Shown here in pieces: positions 46,183 through 54,840 of a stretch of DNA of 64,000 bases. The translations under genes and the position numbers were made by a program. Every line of letters begins with the position of its first letter. Within the stretch, counting starts at the first letter, position 1. The notes beneath the pieces were generated by a model, which was given only the letters and a program-made list of their open reading frames with translations, was not told the origin of the DNA and searched no databases. This DNA is from Candidatus Dadabacteria bacterium (GTDB lineage Bacteria > Desulfobacterota_D > UBA1144 > Nemesobacterales > Nemesobacteraceae), in contig CATOTB010000005.1 in assembly GCA_951812945.1 (NCBI GenBank), positions 124,001 to 188,000 on the forward strand, in the 5' to 3' direction.

Positions 46183-47625
46183 ATGAAATACAGACAAGTC
46201 AACGCCATTAAACAAGAACCTGTGAAGGCAGTACTTGTAGCGATCCAGCTCCTAGTTCTTTTTGTGCTTTCCGGATGTGGTTCCACGCCTTCGAATTTTT
46301 GCGACGTTTCTATCCGGCAATCTGACGAGACAATTATCATAGGGCATTTGGTTAAAGACGCCGACGGGTCGGAATACGGCGCAATCCTCGTCCGCGACGG
46401 CCAAATTCTTGATATCGGCGCGACAAATGACATCAAGTCAAAAGCTCCCGATGCCTCGGTATTTGATTGCAGCAGCTCGTACATTTCGCCTGGCTTGATA
46501 AATCCGCACGAACACCCGGATTGGAGCGGGGGATTTCCGGATCCGATGACGCGTCCCGTGTATTCACACCGTGATCAATGGCGGGGAGTAGCCGGCCCGG
46601 AGTACTATGCGGTCGAGTTTGAGAGGGTTGAGGAAGATGTCCAGAAATTCTGGATAGAAGTCCGCCACCTTCTGTCCGGCACTACCACGTTAGCCGGTTC
46701 GGGAGGCGTGGCGGGGCTCATCAAGAACGCGGGTGGTCGCCCTGGAGACGAAGCAAGGTACTTCTATCTCGCTGAGATGGAGACGTTTCCCTACGGTTTT
46801 AACGCTACCGAGGAACTCAGGGGTTTATCTTGCCCGCTAGCGGCAACGGAGTCTCGCGACCCCCGCAGCCGTTTTCTTGAGCTTGAGGACAAACCGCCCT
46901 ATGTGCCGCACATTGCGGAGGGAACCAACTGTACGGCAGAAATTGAAGGGAAGTTCTATCTGGATTACGTTTCGAAGAACCCGGGGCGGCGTTACTCGCT
47001 TATCCACGGAGTGGGATTGAGCCGGTCAGACGTCGAGCGGCTGAAAACCCTCGACGTGACTCTTATTTGGTCGCCGAGGTCAAATGTAGTTCTTTACGGA
47101 ACCACCGTGGATATTCCGAACGCATTGCGGGCCGGTGCCCGGATCGCAATCAGTACAGATTGGTCATACTCGGGTTCGTACAATCTTCTTGAGGAATTTC
47201 GCTGTGCCGAAAACATTGACAATGCGCAATGGGATGATCATCTGTCGGGAAGCGACTACTGGCGTATGGCTACGGAACACGGAGCGTATTCGCTGGGCGT
47301 AGAGAAACTGACCGGTAAGCTGGAGCAAGGCCTTGCGGCGGATATTATGATATTCCGGAAGCGAACCAATGACCCGTTCGGCGACCTGGTTTCATCAGAA
47401 GTATCGGATGTCATCGCGACGTTCGTTGACGGCGAACTTCTCAGTGGATACAGCGGTTCTTTCGACCTTTCCAAGCTTCCGGCCCAATGCTCGCATCGTA
47501 TCGGGCAGCATTTCATTTGCGTTGACTATGCCAAGGACTACTCCTTCAGTCATGAAGAGCTGTTGAGTTCCAACAAGAATGCGGTTCCCCTGTTCTCGCC
47601 GGACAGGCAAGCGAGTTGTGAGTGA
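46183..47625 (+). CDS. Lipoprotein amidohydrolase, probably acquired
   Basis: Metal-dependent hydrolase of the amidohydrolase superfamily (ATZ/TRZ-like branch); substrate unknown. From ATG 46183 it has 480 residues with a lipobox LSGC at about 29-32, so it is a membrane-anchored periplasmic lipoprotein. The frame is open to a TTG at 46129. Metal ligands are visible as HEH in LINPHEHPDW, His in VPHIAEG, His in LIHGVGLS and Asp in ISTDWSYSG. Arg codons are 21 CGN and 6 AGR, the reverse of its neighbours, so recent transfer is likely. No good ribosome site is seen. Confidence 0.85.
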   Translation: MKYRQVNAIKQEPVKAVLVAIQLLVLFVLSGCGSTPSNFCDVSIRQSDETIIIGHLVKDADGSEYGAILVRDGQILDIGATNDIKSKAPDASVFDCSSSYISPGLINPHEHPDWSGGFPDPMTRPVYSHRDQWRGVAGPEYYAVEFERVEEDVQKFWIEVRHLLSGTTTLAGSGGVAGLIKNAGGRPGDEARYFYLAEMETFPYGFNATEELRGLSCPLAATESRDPRSRFLELEDKPPYVPHIAEGTNCTAEIEGKFYLDYVSKNPGRRYSLIHGVGLSRSDVERLKTLDVTLIWSPRSNVVLYGTTVDIPNALRAGARIAISTDWSYSGSYNLLEEFRCAENIDNAQWDDHLSGSDYWRMATEHGAYSLGVEKLTGKLEQGLAADIMIFRKRTNDPFGDLVSSEVSDVIATFVDGELLSGYSGSFDLSKLPAQCSHRIGQHFICVDYAKDYSFSHEELLSSNKNAVPLFSPDRQASCE

Positions 47626-47657
47626 CTAAGAAAGGCAATACGGAGAAACACTCGCGC

Positions 47658-48002
47658 CTAACTTGCCGAGAAGTGTTTTCCTATTATCGTGTTGTAATAG
47701 TAGTCGATTGTGTGCTCGGCGTTGGCGATGAGGATTGAAATGGCCTCTTCGCGGCCCTTGTCCGAGAGAAAAAAGGCTTTCCCGCTGTCTTCCTGCGCCG
47801 CCCTTTCCTCAAGCATATCCAGAAAGGAATCTTTGAAGGCGCCCCTGTCGTCCCGAAGCGCTGTCTCTAGCAGGGCTTCATCCTGAACATCGTATTTTTT
47901 CCTTTTTATTTCCTCATGAAGCACTGGGAGGAATTTTTCAAGATCAAGTTCGGGAAAGTTCTCTCTGGCAATCTCTTCAAATACGCGAAACAGTTCTTCC
48001 AT
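47658..48002 (-). CDS. Acidic protein of unknown function
   Basis: 114 residues from ATG 48002, which overlaps the stop of the M42 peptidase (TAATG); the open frame extends further upstream inside that gene but the coupled ATG is the likely start. No signal peptide or membrane span. Largely helical by composition, with ELFRVFEEIARENFPELDLE and KAFFLSDKGREEAISILI; the C-terminal segment resembles a winged-helix-like region only vaguely. I do not recognise it. The coupling suggests a job related to the peptidase. Confidence 0.65.
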   Translation of the reverse strand: MEELFRVFEEIARENFPELDLEKFLPVLHEEIKRKKYDVQDEALLETALRDDRGAFKDSFLDMLEERAAQEDSGKAFFLSDKGREEAISILIANAEHTIDYYYNTIIGKHFSAS

Positions 48003-49060
48003 TATTGTTGCTGAGCACCTTGGTGCTGATTTGATAGGCTGAACTTCCCTATGTCCCTGAGCAGGCATGACACCAGGTCTATCGTGTGACTGATGTCGCT
48101 TTTATAGGCAATGGAGTTTGGACTGTGAAGGTACCTTGTCGGAACCGACAAGACGGCCGCTCTGGTTCCCTTTCCCGTAACCTGCATAGCGGTCGCGTTT
48201 GTGCTGCCCGCTTTTTTTACCGTTACCTGGCAGGGAATCTCGTTTTTCTCCGCAAGTTCCTTTATGAAAAAGCTAAACGGCCTGTGCGCCACCAGGAACC
48301 TGTCGGAAAGCCTGATCTCGGGTCCCTTGCCGATGTTGGCGAAGGATTTGCTCTCCGAGACTCCCGGTATATCCATTGCCACCGTGCCTTCGAGTGCGAC
48401 GGCGAAGTCCGGCTCGTAAACCGGCGTTATAACCCGTGCCCCGCGAAGCCCGACTTCTTCCTGCACTGTAAAGGTGACTATGAGATCGCAACTTGGATTC
48501 CGAGTCTTCCTAAGAGCTTCGATTATTACGAAAAGACCCATCCTGTCATCAAGAGCCTTTGAGATTACGGAATCCTCCGTTTCATCAAGAGAAGTGTCAA
48601 ACGACACCATGTCCCCTATTTTTACGAGATCGGCGACTTTTTCCGCACTGAGCCCGAGATCAACCGCGCAGTCCTCTATCTCAGGAACTTCCTTGTTGTT
48701 CCCGCTGGCTCTGGTCACGTGGGGAGGAACTGCTGCCACCACTCCTTTTAAGGGGCTTTTCCCCCATATCACGAGGCGCTGTCCGTAAAAGACCCTGGCG
48801 TCCATTCCCCCAAGCGGGGTTACCCTCAAAAACCCCCTGCTGTCGATATGATGGACCATGAATCCCACCTCATCCATATGAGCGTCAAGAACAAGAGTGG
48901 GGCCGTCTCCCGGGATACGGGCGATTAGGTTTCCAAGGACATCCTCGGTGATGTCTTCTGAGTGTTTTCCTATTTCCTCAAGCAGAATCGCCTTAACCAT
49001 GCCCTCATCCCCGGGCATTCCGGGAGTGTCGCAAAGCTTCTTTAGAAGTTCTATATCCAT
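48002..49060 (-). CDS. M42 family metallopeptidase (glutamyl aminopeptidase / FrvX-like)
   Basis: Cytoplasmic cocatalytic zinc aminopeptidase, usually forming dodecameric tetrahedral complexes that finish proteasomal-type peptide degradation. The 352 residues show metal-site motifs LDAHMDEVGFMVHHID, SKALDDRMGLFVIIEAL and the catalytic Glu pair in FTVQEEVGLRGARV. The last ligand is in RYLHSPNSIAYKSDI. It is transcribed away from rarA; a small unknown gene is coupled behind it. Confidence 0.92.
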   Translation of the reverse strand: MDIELLKKLCDTPGMPGDEGMVKAILLEEIGKHSEDITEDVLGNLIARIPGDGPTLVLDAHMDEVGFMVHHIDSRGFLRVTPLGGMDARVFYGQRLVIWGKSPLKGVVAAVPPHVTRASGNNKEVPEIEDCAVDLGLSAEKVADLVKIGDMVSFDTSLDETEDSVISKALDDRMGLFVIIEALRKTRNPSCDLIVTFTVQEEVGLRGARVITPVYEPDFAVALEGTVAMDIPGVSESKSFANIGKGPEIRLSDRFLVAHRPFSFFIKELAEKNEIPCQVTVKKAGSTNATAMQVTGKGTRAAVLSVPTRYLHSPNSIAYKSDISHTIDLVSCLLRDIGKFSLSNQHQGAQQQ

Positions 49061-49193
49061 GATGGGCTGATTATAACCAAACGGCCTTTTTTTCCAAAAC
49101 CGACGGAGATAAGCGAGAGTCTTCTGGATTGATTTATACGCCTTTAAGCTCTAATCTTTATACGAAAGTGCGAATTTAGAACAGGAGACGGAT

Positions 49194-50504
49194 TTGAACC
49201 CTGATGACCCCGGTCTTTTCAGACCTCAGAAAGAATCTCTCCCTCTTCCCGAGAGAATGAGACCCGAGAGCATAGAACAGATGGTAGGCCAGGAGCACCT
49301 GATAGGGCCGGACGGGCTTGTGACGAAAACGCTTGAGGCTGGGGGAGTGCATTCCATGATATTCTGGGGTCCACCGGGAACGGGCAAGACAACGCTTTCA
49401 AGGCTTATTGCAGGCAGGGCGGGTGCCAGGTTCGTACAGATAAACGCGATTTCTTCCGGAGTAAAGGAACTGAGGGATATCGTCGCAGCCGCGAAAGACG
49501 CTCTTTACTCAGGGCAAAAGACCGTGCTTTTCATCGATGAAATACACAGGTTCAACAAGGCGCAGCAGGCGGCGCTTCTGAAAAGCGTCGAAGAAGGGAT
49601 TCTGATTCTCATAGGGGCTACCACCGAGAACCCCTCTTTTGAGGTAATAAGTCCGCTCCTCTCCCGCTGCCAAGTCTATGTCCTTAACCCGCTCTCAGTG
49701 CAGGAGCTTGACCGGATACTCGAAAAAGTCTTCTCAGGAGACAAACTTCTTGGGGGTGTCGGTATTTCGGCCGAGGCTCGAGACGAACTCATCGCGCTTT
49801 GCGGCGGAGACGCCAGGGTTATGCTGAACGCCCTTGAAATCGCTTCCTCTCTTCTTCGTTCAAAAAAACTTTCTGAGATTGATACGGATATTGTAAAAGA
49901 GCTCTTCCAGAAAACGGGCCTTCTCTACGACAGGGCGGGGGAGGAGCACTACAATACGATTTCCGCTTTCATAAAAAGCGTTAGGGGAAGCGATCCCGAT
50001 GCGGCCGTTTACTATCTGGCGAGAATGCTTGAGGCGGGGGAAGATCCGAAATTTATTGCCAGGCGTCTTGTGATACTTGCTTCGGAGGACATTGGAAACG
50101 CGGAACCCTACGCGCTTATGCTAGCGACCGGCTGTTTCACGGCGGTAAATTACGTGGGGATGCCCGAGAGCAGCATAATTCTCTCCCAGGTCACCACCTA
50201 TCTTGCCAGCTGTCCCAAGAGCAACGCCGCTTACAAGGCTATACGGAAAGCGGAAAAAGACGTGAGAAAAAACCCCGGCCTGCAGATTCCGCTTCACCTG
50301 AGAAACGCCCCGACCAAACTTATGAAGGACCTCGGCTACAAAAAAGGCTACAAGTACGCCCACGACTACGAAGACCATTTCGTCGAGGACGATTTTCTTC
50401 CCGAGGAGATAAAAGACAGCGTTTACTACGAACCCACGGACAAGGGGAGGGAGGCGAATCTCAAGAAGTATCTGGATGCCAGGTGGAAAAAGAGAAAAAA
50501 ATGA
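49194..50504 (+). CDS. rarA: Replication-associated recombination protein A (AAA+ ATPase)
   Basis: RarA/MgsA acts at stalled replication forks with SSB. It has 436 residues from TTG 49194, six bases after AGGAG. Walker A is GPPGTGKT (59-66), Walker B VLFIDEIHRFNKAQQ, sensor 1 GATTENPSFE; the C-terminal tetramerisation part has SVRGSDPDAAVYYLARML and ARRLVILASEDIGNA, both typical. Normal length. Confidence 0.95.
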   Translation: MNPDDPGLFRPQKESLPLPERMRPESIEQMVGQEHLIGPDGLVTKTLEAGGVHSMIFWGPPGTGKTTLSRLIAGRAGARFVQINAISSGVKELRDIVAAAKDALYSGQKTVLFIDEIHRFNKAQQAALLKSVEEGILILIGATTENPSFEVISPLLSRCQVYVLNPLSVQELDRILEKVFSGDKLLGGVGISAEARDELIALCGGDARVMLNALEIASSLLRSKKLSEIDTDIVKELFQKTGLLYDRAGEEHYNTISAFIKSVRGSDPDAAVYYLARMLEAGEDPKFIARRLVILASEDIGNAEPYALMLATGCFTAVNYVGMPESSIILSQVTTYLASCPKSNAAYKAIRKAEKDVRKNPGLQIPLHLRNAPTKLMKDLGYKKGYKYAHDYEDHFVEDDFLPEEIKDSVYYEPTDKGREANLKKYLDARWKKRKK

Positions 50505-50513
50505 TTGGGAAAA

Positions 50514-50897
50514 TCAGCCTTTTCTCTGTATAAGTTCGATTTTATAGGAATCGGGGTCCTCGACGAAAGCTATCACGGTGGTTCCATGTTTCATGGGTCC
50601 CGGGGCTCTGGTTACCCGCCCACCGGCCTGTTCTATCTTCTCGCACGTCGCGTATATGTCCTCTACCCCGAACGCCATGTGTCCGTAACCCCCTCCAAGG
50701 TCGTATTGGGAGGTGTCCCAGTTATGCGTGAGTTCAAGGAAAGGTTCCGTATCGCCGCCGTAACCCAGAAAAGCAAGCGTGAAGCGGCCTTCCGGGTAAT
50801 CGGTCTTCCTGTGAAACTTAAGACCGATGATATCGGTATAAAACGCGATCGACTTCTCAAGGTCGCCGACCCTTATCATTGTGTGGAGATATTGCAT
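50514..50897 (-). CDS. gloA: Lactoylglutathione lyase (glyoxalase I)
   Basis: Detoxifies methylglyoxal as its glutathione hemithioacetal. It has 127 residues; metal ligands are His5 (MQYLHTMIRVGDLEKSIAFY), Glu in PFLELTHNWD, His in YGHMAFGVEDI and Glu in YKIELIQ. The small insert pattern is that of the nickel-type bacterial enzyme. It converges on rarA, nine bases apart. Presence implies glutathione or a similar thiol. Confidence 0.93.
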   Translation of the reverse strand: MQYLHTMIRVGDLEKSIAFYTDIIGLKFHRKTDYPEGRFTLAFLGYGGDTEPFLELTHNWDTSQYDLGGGYGHMAFGVEDIYATCEKIEQAGGRVTRAPGPMKHGTTVIAFVEDPDSYKIELIQRKG

Positions 50898-50986
50898 ATG
50901 GCTGCCCGCGCGGTTTGTCCGATTCTGCTTATCAATTATTATACTCTGTGATTTCCTAAGCGGTAAAGAGGCCGTGGAGGTATGAA

Positions 50987-51127
50987 ATGACCGGAAAGAA
51001 GCTGGAAAAACCGAAGACCAGAAAACCCGTTTCCAAGAGACCGGGCAAGGTTATTCCCTCGAAAAAAGACGTCGAGACGAAAAAGAGATTCAAGAAAGGG
51101 GACTGGGAAAAGGAAATCAAGAAATAG
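50987..51127 (+). CDS. Tiny lysine-rich protein, unknown function
   Basis: 46 residues: 16 Lys, 3 Arg and only 6 acidic residues, so very basic. It reads MTGKKLEKPKTRKP.. and ends KKGDWEKEIKK. GGAGG at 50976-50980 is six bases from the ATG, an excellent ribosome site, and the stop is four bases before the SDR gene start, implying co-translation. A weak promoter (TTGTCC 50915, TATACT 50940) lies upstream. Composition suggests nucleic-acid or ribosome binding, but no family is recognised. Another ATG at 50982 stops at once. Confidence 0.6.
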   Translation: MTGKKLEKPKTRKPVSKRPGKVIPSKKDVETKKRFKKGDWEKEIKK

Positions 51128-51131
51128 ACTC

Positions 51132-52187
51132 ATGGGAACTTCCGAGAACTTAAAAGCCGGGATAACCGGGGCGACGGGTTTTATAGGCGGCAAACTCGCT
51201 GAAAAACTTGCGGCCGACGGTTTTTCAATAAAATGCCTCGTAAGGGAAACAAGCGATACAGCGAAGCTGCGCTCTCTGGGAGCGGAACTTGTCCACGGGG
51301 ACCTCTGTGATTCTCGGTCGCTTCGGGTTTTTCCCGAAGGGTGCGATTACGTTTTCCATCTTGCTTCCAAGGTTTCAGACTGGGGGCCAAGGGATGACTT
51401 TTTCAGGCAGAACGTTGAGGCTACGGAAACTCTTCTTGACTCCTCGCGCGAGGCCGGGGTGAAAAGGTTCGTCTACATGAGTTCCTCTACGGTGATCTGG
51501 AACGCTTCTTTTCTGGGAACGGTGAACCTCGAGGAGATAGACGAGAGCTATCCGTATCCGAAAAGTCATCATAATTTCTATAATGAAACCAAGGCCTTAT
51601 CCGAGAAACTTGTGAGAGAATATAACGGACGCGGCGGGCTTGAAACGATCATATTAAGACCGTCAAACGTCTGGGGAGCCGGTGATACGGTCATACTTCC
51701 AAGAATAGCCGCGGCCTGCCTTAAGGGGATTCTGGTTAACATGGGTTTTAACAAGAAAATTGTCTCCCCTTGTCACGTGCTTAATCTTGTTCACGCCGCT
51801 GAGCTCTCCGCGGTGTCTTCTGTGGGGGCGGGCAACATATACTTTGTAAACGACGGGGCGCGGATTGATAATCGCCGTTTTGTCTCGGATCAACTTGCGT
51901 CAATAGGAATTGATTGGAAGCCGAGGGTAACCGTACCTTACACTCTGGGGTATGCGGTCGCGTTCGTTCTTGAGAAGATTTTCGAACTCAGAAGATCGGA
52001 GACTCCACCTGTCCTTACCCGCTTTGGAGTTTCCGCTCTCTCGAAAAGCAGAACCTATAGCATAGAAAGAGCCAGAAAAGATTTGGGATATGAGCCGGTG
52101 TGCGGCTATGAGGCGGGAATGGCGGGGCTTTCGGAGTGGATCTCAGAGATCGGCGGTTATGAAAAGCTGCTCGGAAGGGGAAAATGA
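51132..52187 (+). CDS. NAD-dependent epimerase/dehydratase (extended SDR)
   Basis: 351 residues. GITGATGFIGGKLAEKL is the Rossmann motif, DYVFHLASKVSDWG the second strand, and YNETKALSEKL holds the catalytic Tyr-xxx-Lys. The overall layout (ILRPSNVWGAGDTVILPRI, YFVNDGARIDNRRFV) resembles 3-beta-hydroxysteroid dehydrogenase-like or dihydroflavonol reductase-like SDRs acting on isoprenoid or sterol-type substrates. It directly precedes ccmA but is probably unrelated in function. Confidence 0.85.
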   Translation: MGTSENLKAGITGATGFIGGKLAEKLAADGFSIKCLVRETSDTAKLRSLGAELVHGDLCDSRSLRVFPEGCDYVFHLASKVSDWGPRDDFFRQNVEATETLLDSSREAGVKRFVYMSSSTVIWNASFLGTVNLEEIDESYPYPKSHHNFYNETKALSEKLVREYNGRGGLETIILRPSNVWGAGDTVILPRIAAACLKGILVNMGFNKKIVSPCHVLNLVHAAELSAVSSVGAGNIYFVNDGARIDNRRFVSDQLASIGIDWKPRVTVPYTLGYAVAFVLEKIFELRRSETPPVLTRFGVSALSKSRTYSIERARKDLGYEPVCGYEAGMAGLSEWISEIGGYEKLLGRGK

Positions 52188-52188
52188 T

Positions 52189-52911
52189 ATGCGACGCGGC
52201 GCCTTCGAGATAGAGACCAGGGGGTTAGAAAAGCAGTTCGGGTTTTTCCCAGTTCTTAGGGGAATTGATCTTGCCGTTGGCCAAGGAGAATTTCTCACGA
52301 TTTTCGGTCCAAACGGCGCCGGCAAGTCAACTCTGCTTTCCATCCTCGCAACATTCATAAAGCCCGGTGGCGGAGAGGCCTCTGTGGCGGGCTTTGACGT
52401 TTCTGGGGAAAAGGAGCAGATAAGAAAACTGATAGGGTTCATTTCCCATAACACGATGCTTTATGAAAACCTTACCGCCCGGGAGAATCTTGAATTCATA
52501 GGGGCTTTCTACGAAGTTCCGGACCTTCAGGAGAGATGCTCCGATATTCTTGAGAGGGTAGGGCTCTACGCCAAGAAAGACGCGCTTGTAAGCACGCTTT
52601 CTTTCGGAACGCGCCAGCGCCTTGCTATCGCCAGGACGCTTCTTCATGACCCCCGGATACTTTTTCTTGATGAACCGTACAGCGGGCTTGATTACGGCGG
52701 AGCCTCCATTCTCACCTCAATTCTTGGTTCAATGAAGACGGACAAAACCGTAGTCATGACAACCCATAATGTCTACGAGGGGCTTTCACTGTGCGATAAA
52801 ATTGCGATCCTTGATCACGGAGAGGTGGTCTATTCCTCCGCGCAGAAGCCCGGTCGCGACGAATTTCAGAATATCTACATGTCCTGCGTCAGAAGCGGTG
52901 GCGGGCAGTGA
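52189..52911 (+). CDS. ccmA: Haem exporter ATP-binding protein CcmA
   Basis: ATPase of the CcmABC(D) complex that releases haem-loaded CcmE. The ATG at 52189, eight bases after AGGGG, gives 240 residues; the frame is open further up inside the SDR gene. Walker A is FGPNGAGKSTLLSIL, signature LSFGTRQRLAIARTLL, Walker B ILFLDEPYSGLD and the H-loop TTHNVYE. The stop overlaps ccmB as GTGA. First gene of the ccm operon. Confidence 0.9.
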   Translation: MRRGAFEIETRGLEKQFGFFPVLRGIDLAVGQGEFLTIFGPNGAGKSTLLSILATFIKPGGGEASVAGFDVSGEKEQIRKLIGFISHNTMLYENLTARENLEFIGAFYEVPDLQERCSDILERVGLYAKKDALVSTLSFGTRQRLAIARTLLHDPRILFLDEPYSGLDYGGASILTSILGSMKTDKTVVMTTHNVYEGLSLCDKIAILDHGEVVYSSAQKPGRDEFQNIYMSCVRSGGGQ

Positions 52912-53606
52912 AAAAGATACTTCTTATATTCAGAAAGGATTTTCTTGTCGAGTGGCGTTCAAAGCAGATATTTCCAACTATGTTTGTATTCTCGCTTCTG
53001 CTTCTTCTGGTTTTTAATGTCGCCTTTGAATTCCGCTCGGATGTTAATTTCCGGACTGTCTCGGCCGTTGTATGGATAACCTTTATTTTCTCGGGGCTTC
53101 TGGCTCTTGGAAGATCTTTTTCACTTGAAAAGGAGAACAACGCCTTCGCGTTTCTTCTTCTCACCCCTGTCAGCAGAAGCTACATCTATCTTGGAAAGCT
53201 GCTTTCAAACGTGGTTATGGTTCTGCTCTCCGAGCTTTTCATACTTCCGCTCTTCCTTCTGTTTTTCCTTTTTGACGCAAAGGGGATCTCTCTTTCCCTG
53301 ACGGGTGCCGTACTTCCTTTTCTCGGGGTCGTGGTTCTCGGAACGATAGGGTTTGTGTCGCTCGGCACTTTTTTTTCTTCAATGGCTCTTAATACCAAGC
53401 TTCGCGACATGATGCTTCCCCTGCTTGTTTTTCCGCTCATCATACCCGTTGTGATAACCTCGGTCGGAATATGCTCTTCGATACTGGAAGGAAAACCCCT
53501 TGATTATTACTCTTTTTCTTTGCAGGTGCTGGTTTCCTTTGATATAATCTTCGTCCTTTTATGCTCCCTTTTGTTCGAGTATCTTATTGAGGATAGCGGG
53601 GACTGA
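52908..53606 (+). CDS. ccmB: Haem exporter permease CcmB
   Basis: Inner-membrane permease partner of CcmA. It has 232 residues with about six spans and a GTG start inside the ccmA stop. The start IFRKDFLVEWRSKQ and the segment LEKENNAFAFLLLTPVSRS resemble the CcmB pattern (RDL.LE.R.. and L..GLL.LLLPL). The third-span region VLGTIGFVSLGTFFSS is also family-like. Confidence 0.9.
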   Translation: MKKILLIFRKDFLVEWRSKQIFPTMFVFSLLLLLVFNVAFEFRSDVNFRTVSAVVWITFIFSGLLALGRSFSLEKENNAFAFLLLTPVSRSYIYLGKLLSNVVMVLLSELFILPLFLLFFLFDAKGISLSLTGAVLPFLGVVVLGTIGFVSLGTFFSSMALNTKLRDMMLPLLVFPLIIPVVITSVGICSSILEGKPLDYYSFSLQVLVSFDIIFVLLCSLLFEYLIEDSGD

Positions 53607-53624
53607 CCCGTTTCTTTTTAAAAA

Positions 53625-54284
53625 ATGCGAAAAATACTGTTTTTCCTGACGTTTGCGCTAATGGTTCTTGCTACCTGGATGACGCTTTTTTACGCGCCCA
53701 CGGAGGTCGTTATGGGCCATGTGCAGAGAATTTTCTATTTCCACATGGGCACGGTCTGGGCCGCTACGGTGGCGTTCACGGTGGTTTTCGTGGCGAGCAT
53801 ATATTATCTGAGAAAAGAGACGGCGAAATGGGATACGCTTGCCTACTGCTCGGCCGAGATAGGCATGCTGCTTCTCACCCTTACGATCATCACCGGGAGC
53901 ATATGGGCAAAACCGGTCTGGGGAACCTGGTGGACATGGGATCCACAGCTGACGACCACGTTTATTCTCTGGGTTCTCTACGCCGTATACCTGATTCTGC
54001 GCTCAGGCGCCGGCGGGCGGGGGAAAAAGGCCAGGTACTCGGCCATATTCGCCATAATAGCCTATGTGGATCTTCCCGTGGTCTATGTCTCGGCCCGTAT
54101 AAAAAGGGGGATATCTCCCGTGGTCTTCGGACCGGGGGGAGGGGGAATAGATCCCGCGATGATGCACACTCTTTTGGTCACGCTGCTTGGGTTCACGCTT
54201 CTTTTTGTTTTACTCCTCGGTGAGAGGACAAGGATAATGAACATGGAAAACACTCTTTACGCCCGGGACGGGCGAGGGGGATAG
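53625..54284 (+). CDS. ccmC: Cytochrome c biogenesis protein CcmC (haem delivery to CcmE)
   Basis: Haem-handling protein; the tryptophan-rich loop WGTWWTWDPQLTTTFILW (residues about 103-120) binds haem with two flanking periplasmic histidines and hands it to CcmE. It has 219 residues and about six spans, start VLATWMTLFYAPTEVVMGHV. Length is a little shorter than the E. coli protein (245). Eighteen bases after ccmB. Confidence 0.93.
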   Translation: MRKILFFLTFALMVLATWMTLFYAPTEVVMGHVQRIFYFHMGTVWAATVAFTVVFVASIYYLRKETAKWDTLAYCSAEIGMLLLTLTIITGSIWAKPVWGTWWTWDPQLTTTFILWVLYAVYLILRSGAGGRGKKARYSAIFAIIAYVDLPVVYVSARIKRGISPVVFGPGGGGIDPAMMHTLLVTLLGFTLLFVLLLGERTRIMNMENTLYARDGRGG

Positions 54285-54290
54285 TCTGCT

Positions 54291-54431
54291 ATGGAATATT
54301 TCCTCTGGTCAAGCGTGGTTGTCTGGGGCTCCCTTATAGCTTACGTGCTCTACCTGCGCGCGAAGTCGGCTTCCGTAAGAAAAAAACTGCTCTCGGGCGG
54401 GGATGGCCCAGGAAACGGAGGTGAAGGTTGA
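54291..54431 (+). CDS. ccmD: CcmD-like small membrane protein
   Basis: 46 residues, one membrane span (FLWSSVVVWGSLIAYVLYL) followed by a basic then glycine-rich tail, exactly the CcmD plan. It lies between ccmC and ccmE as in the standard order. GAGGGGG precedes the ATG at ten bases, and the stop overlaps the ccmE start (TTGA). CcmD sequences are hardly conserved, so the call rests on size, topology and place. Confidence 0.8.
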   Translation: MEYFLWSSVVVWGSLIAYVLYLRAKSASVRKKLLSGGDGPGNGGEG

Positions 54432-54838
54432 AGGGTAAGCTCAAATTCATTCTGCCTCTTTTTGTTATAGTGTCTTTGATTTCCTGGCTTGTCTTCGCGG
54501 GAGTCAAGGATTCCATGGTCTACTACATAACGGTTGACGAACTGCTTGAGGATGTCCCGGACATCTACGGGCAGAAGGTAAGGGTTTCCGGAACCGTGAT
54601 TCACGGTTCAATAGAGAATGAGCTCGACGATTCGCTTCGGTTCACCATAGCAGACGGCAAGGGTAAGGTTGACGTTGAGTATGACGGCGTAATTCCCGAT
54701 ATATTCACAGACGGGGTCGAGGCGGTCGTTGAGGGTAAGTTCTCCGCCGATAACGTCTTTGTGGCGGACCTTCTGCTTGCGAAGTGTCCAACCAAATATG
54801 AATCCGACGAAGCCCCCTACCAGAGAAAAGAAGGTTAG
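54428..54838 (+). CDS. ccmE: Haem chaperone CcmE, cysteine (CxxxY) variant
   Basis: Periplasmic haem carrier anchored by one N-terminal span (residues 7-25), followed by an OB-fold beta-barrel (VRVSGTVIHGSI, FTIADGKGKVDVEYDG). It has 136 residues from TTG 54428. The haem-binding residue, His in HxxxY of ordinary CcmE, is here Cys120 in AKCPTKY, with Tyr124 kept. Cysteine variants are established for Desulfovibrio and archaea in the so-called System I*, which lacks CcmH and CcmG. In agreement, neither gene is present downstream. Confidence 0.93.
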   Translation: MKGKLKFILPLFVIVSLISWLVFAGVKDSMVYYITVDELLEDVPDIYGQKVRVSGTVIHGSIENELDDSLRFTIADGKGKVDVEYDGVIPDIFTDGVEAVVEGKFSADNVFVADLLLAKCPTKYESDEAPYQRKEG

Positions 54839-54840
54839 AA

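Noticed and set aside
50505..50951. Plus-strand 148-residue open frame after rarA
   Set aside because: It is antisense to gloA, whose glyoxalase motifs are clear.
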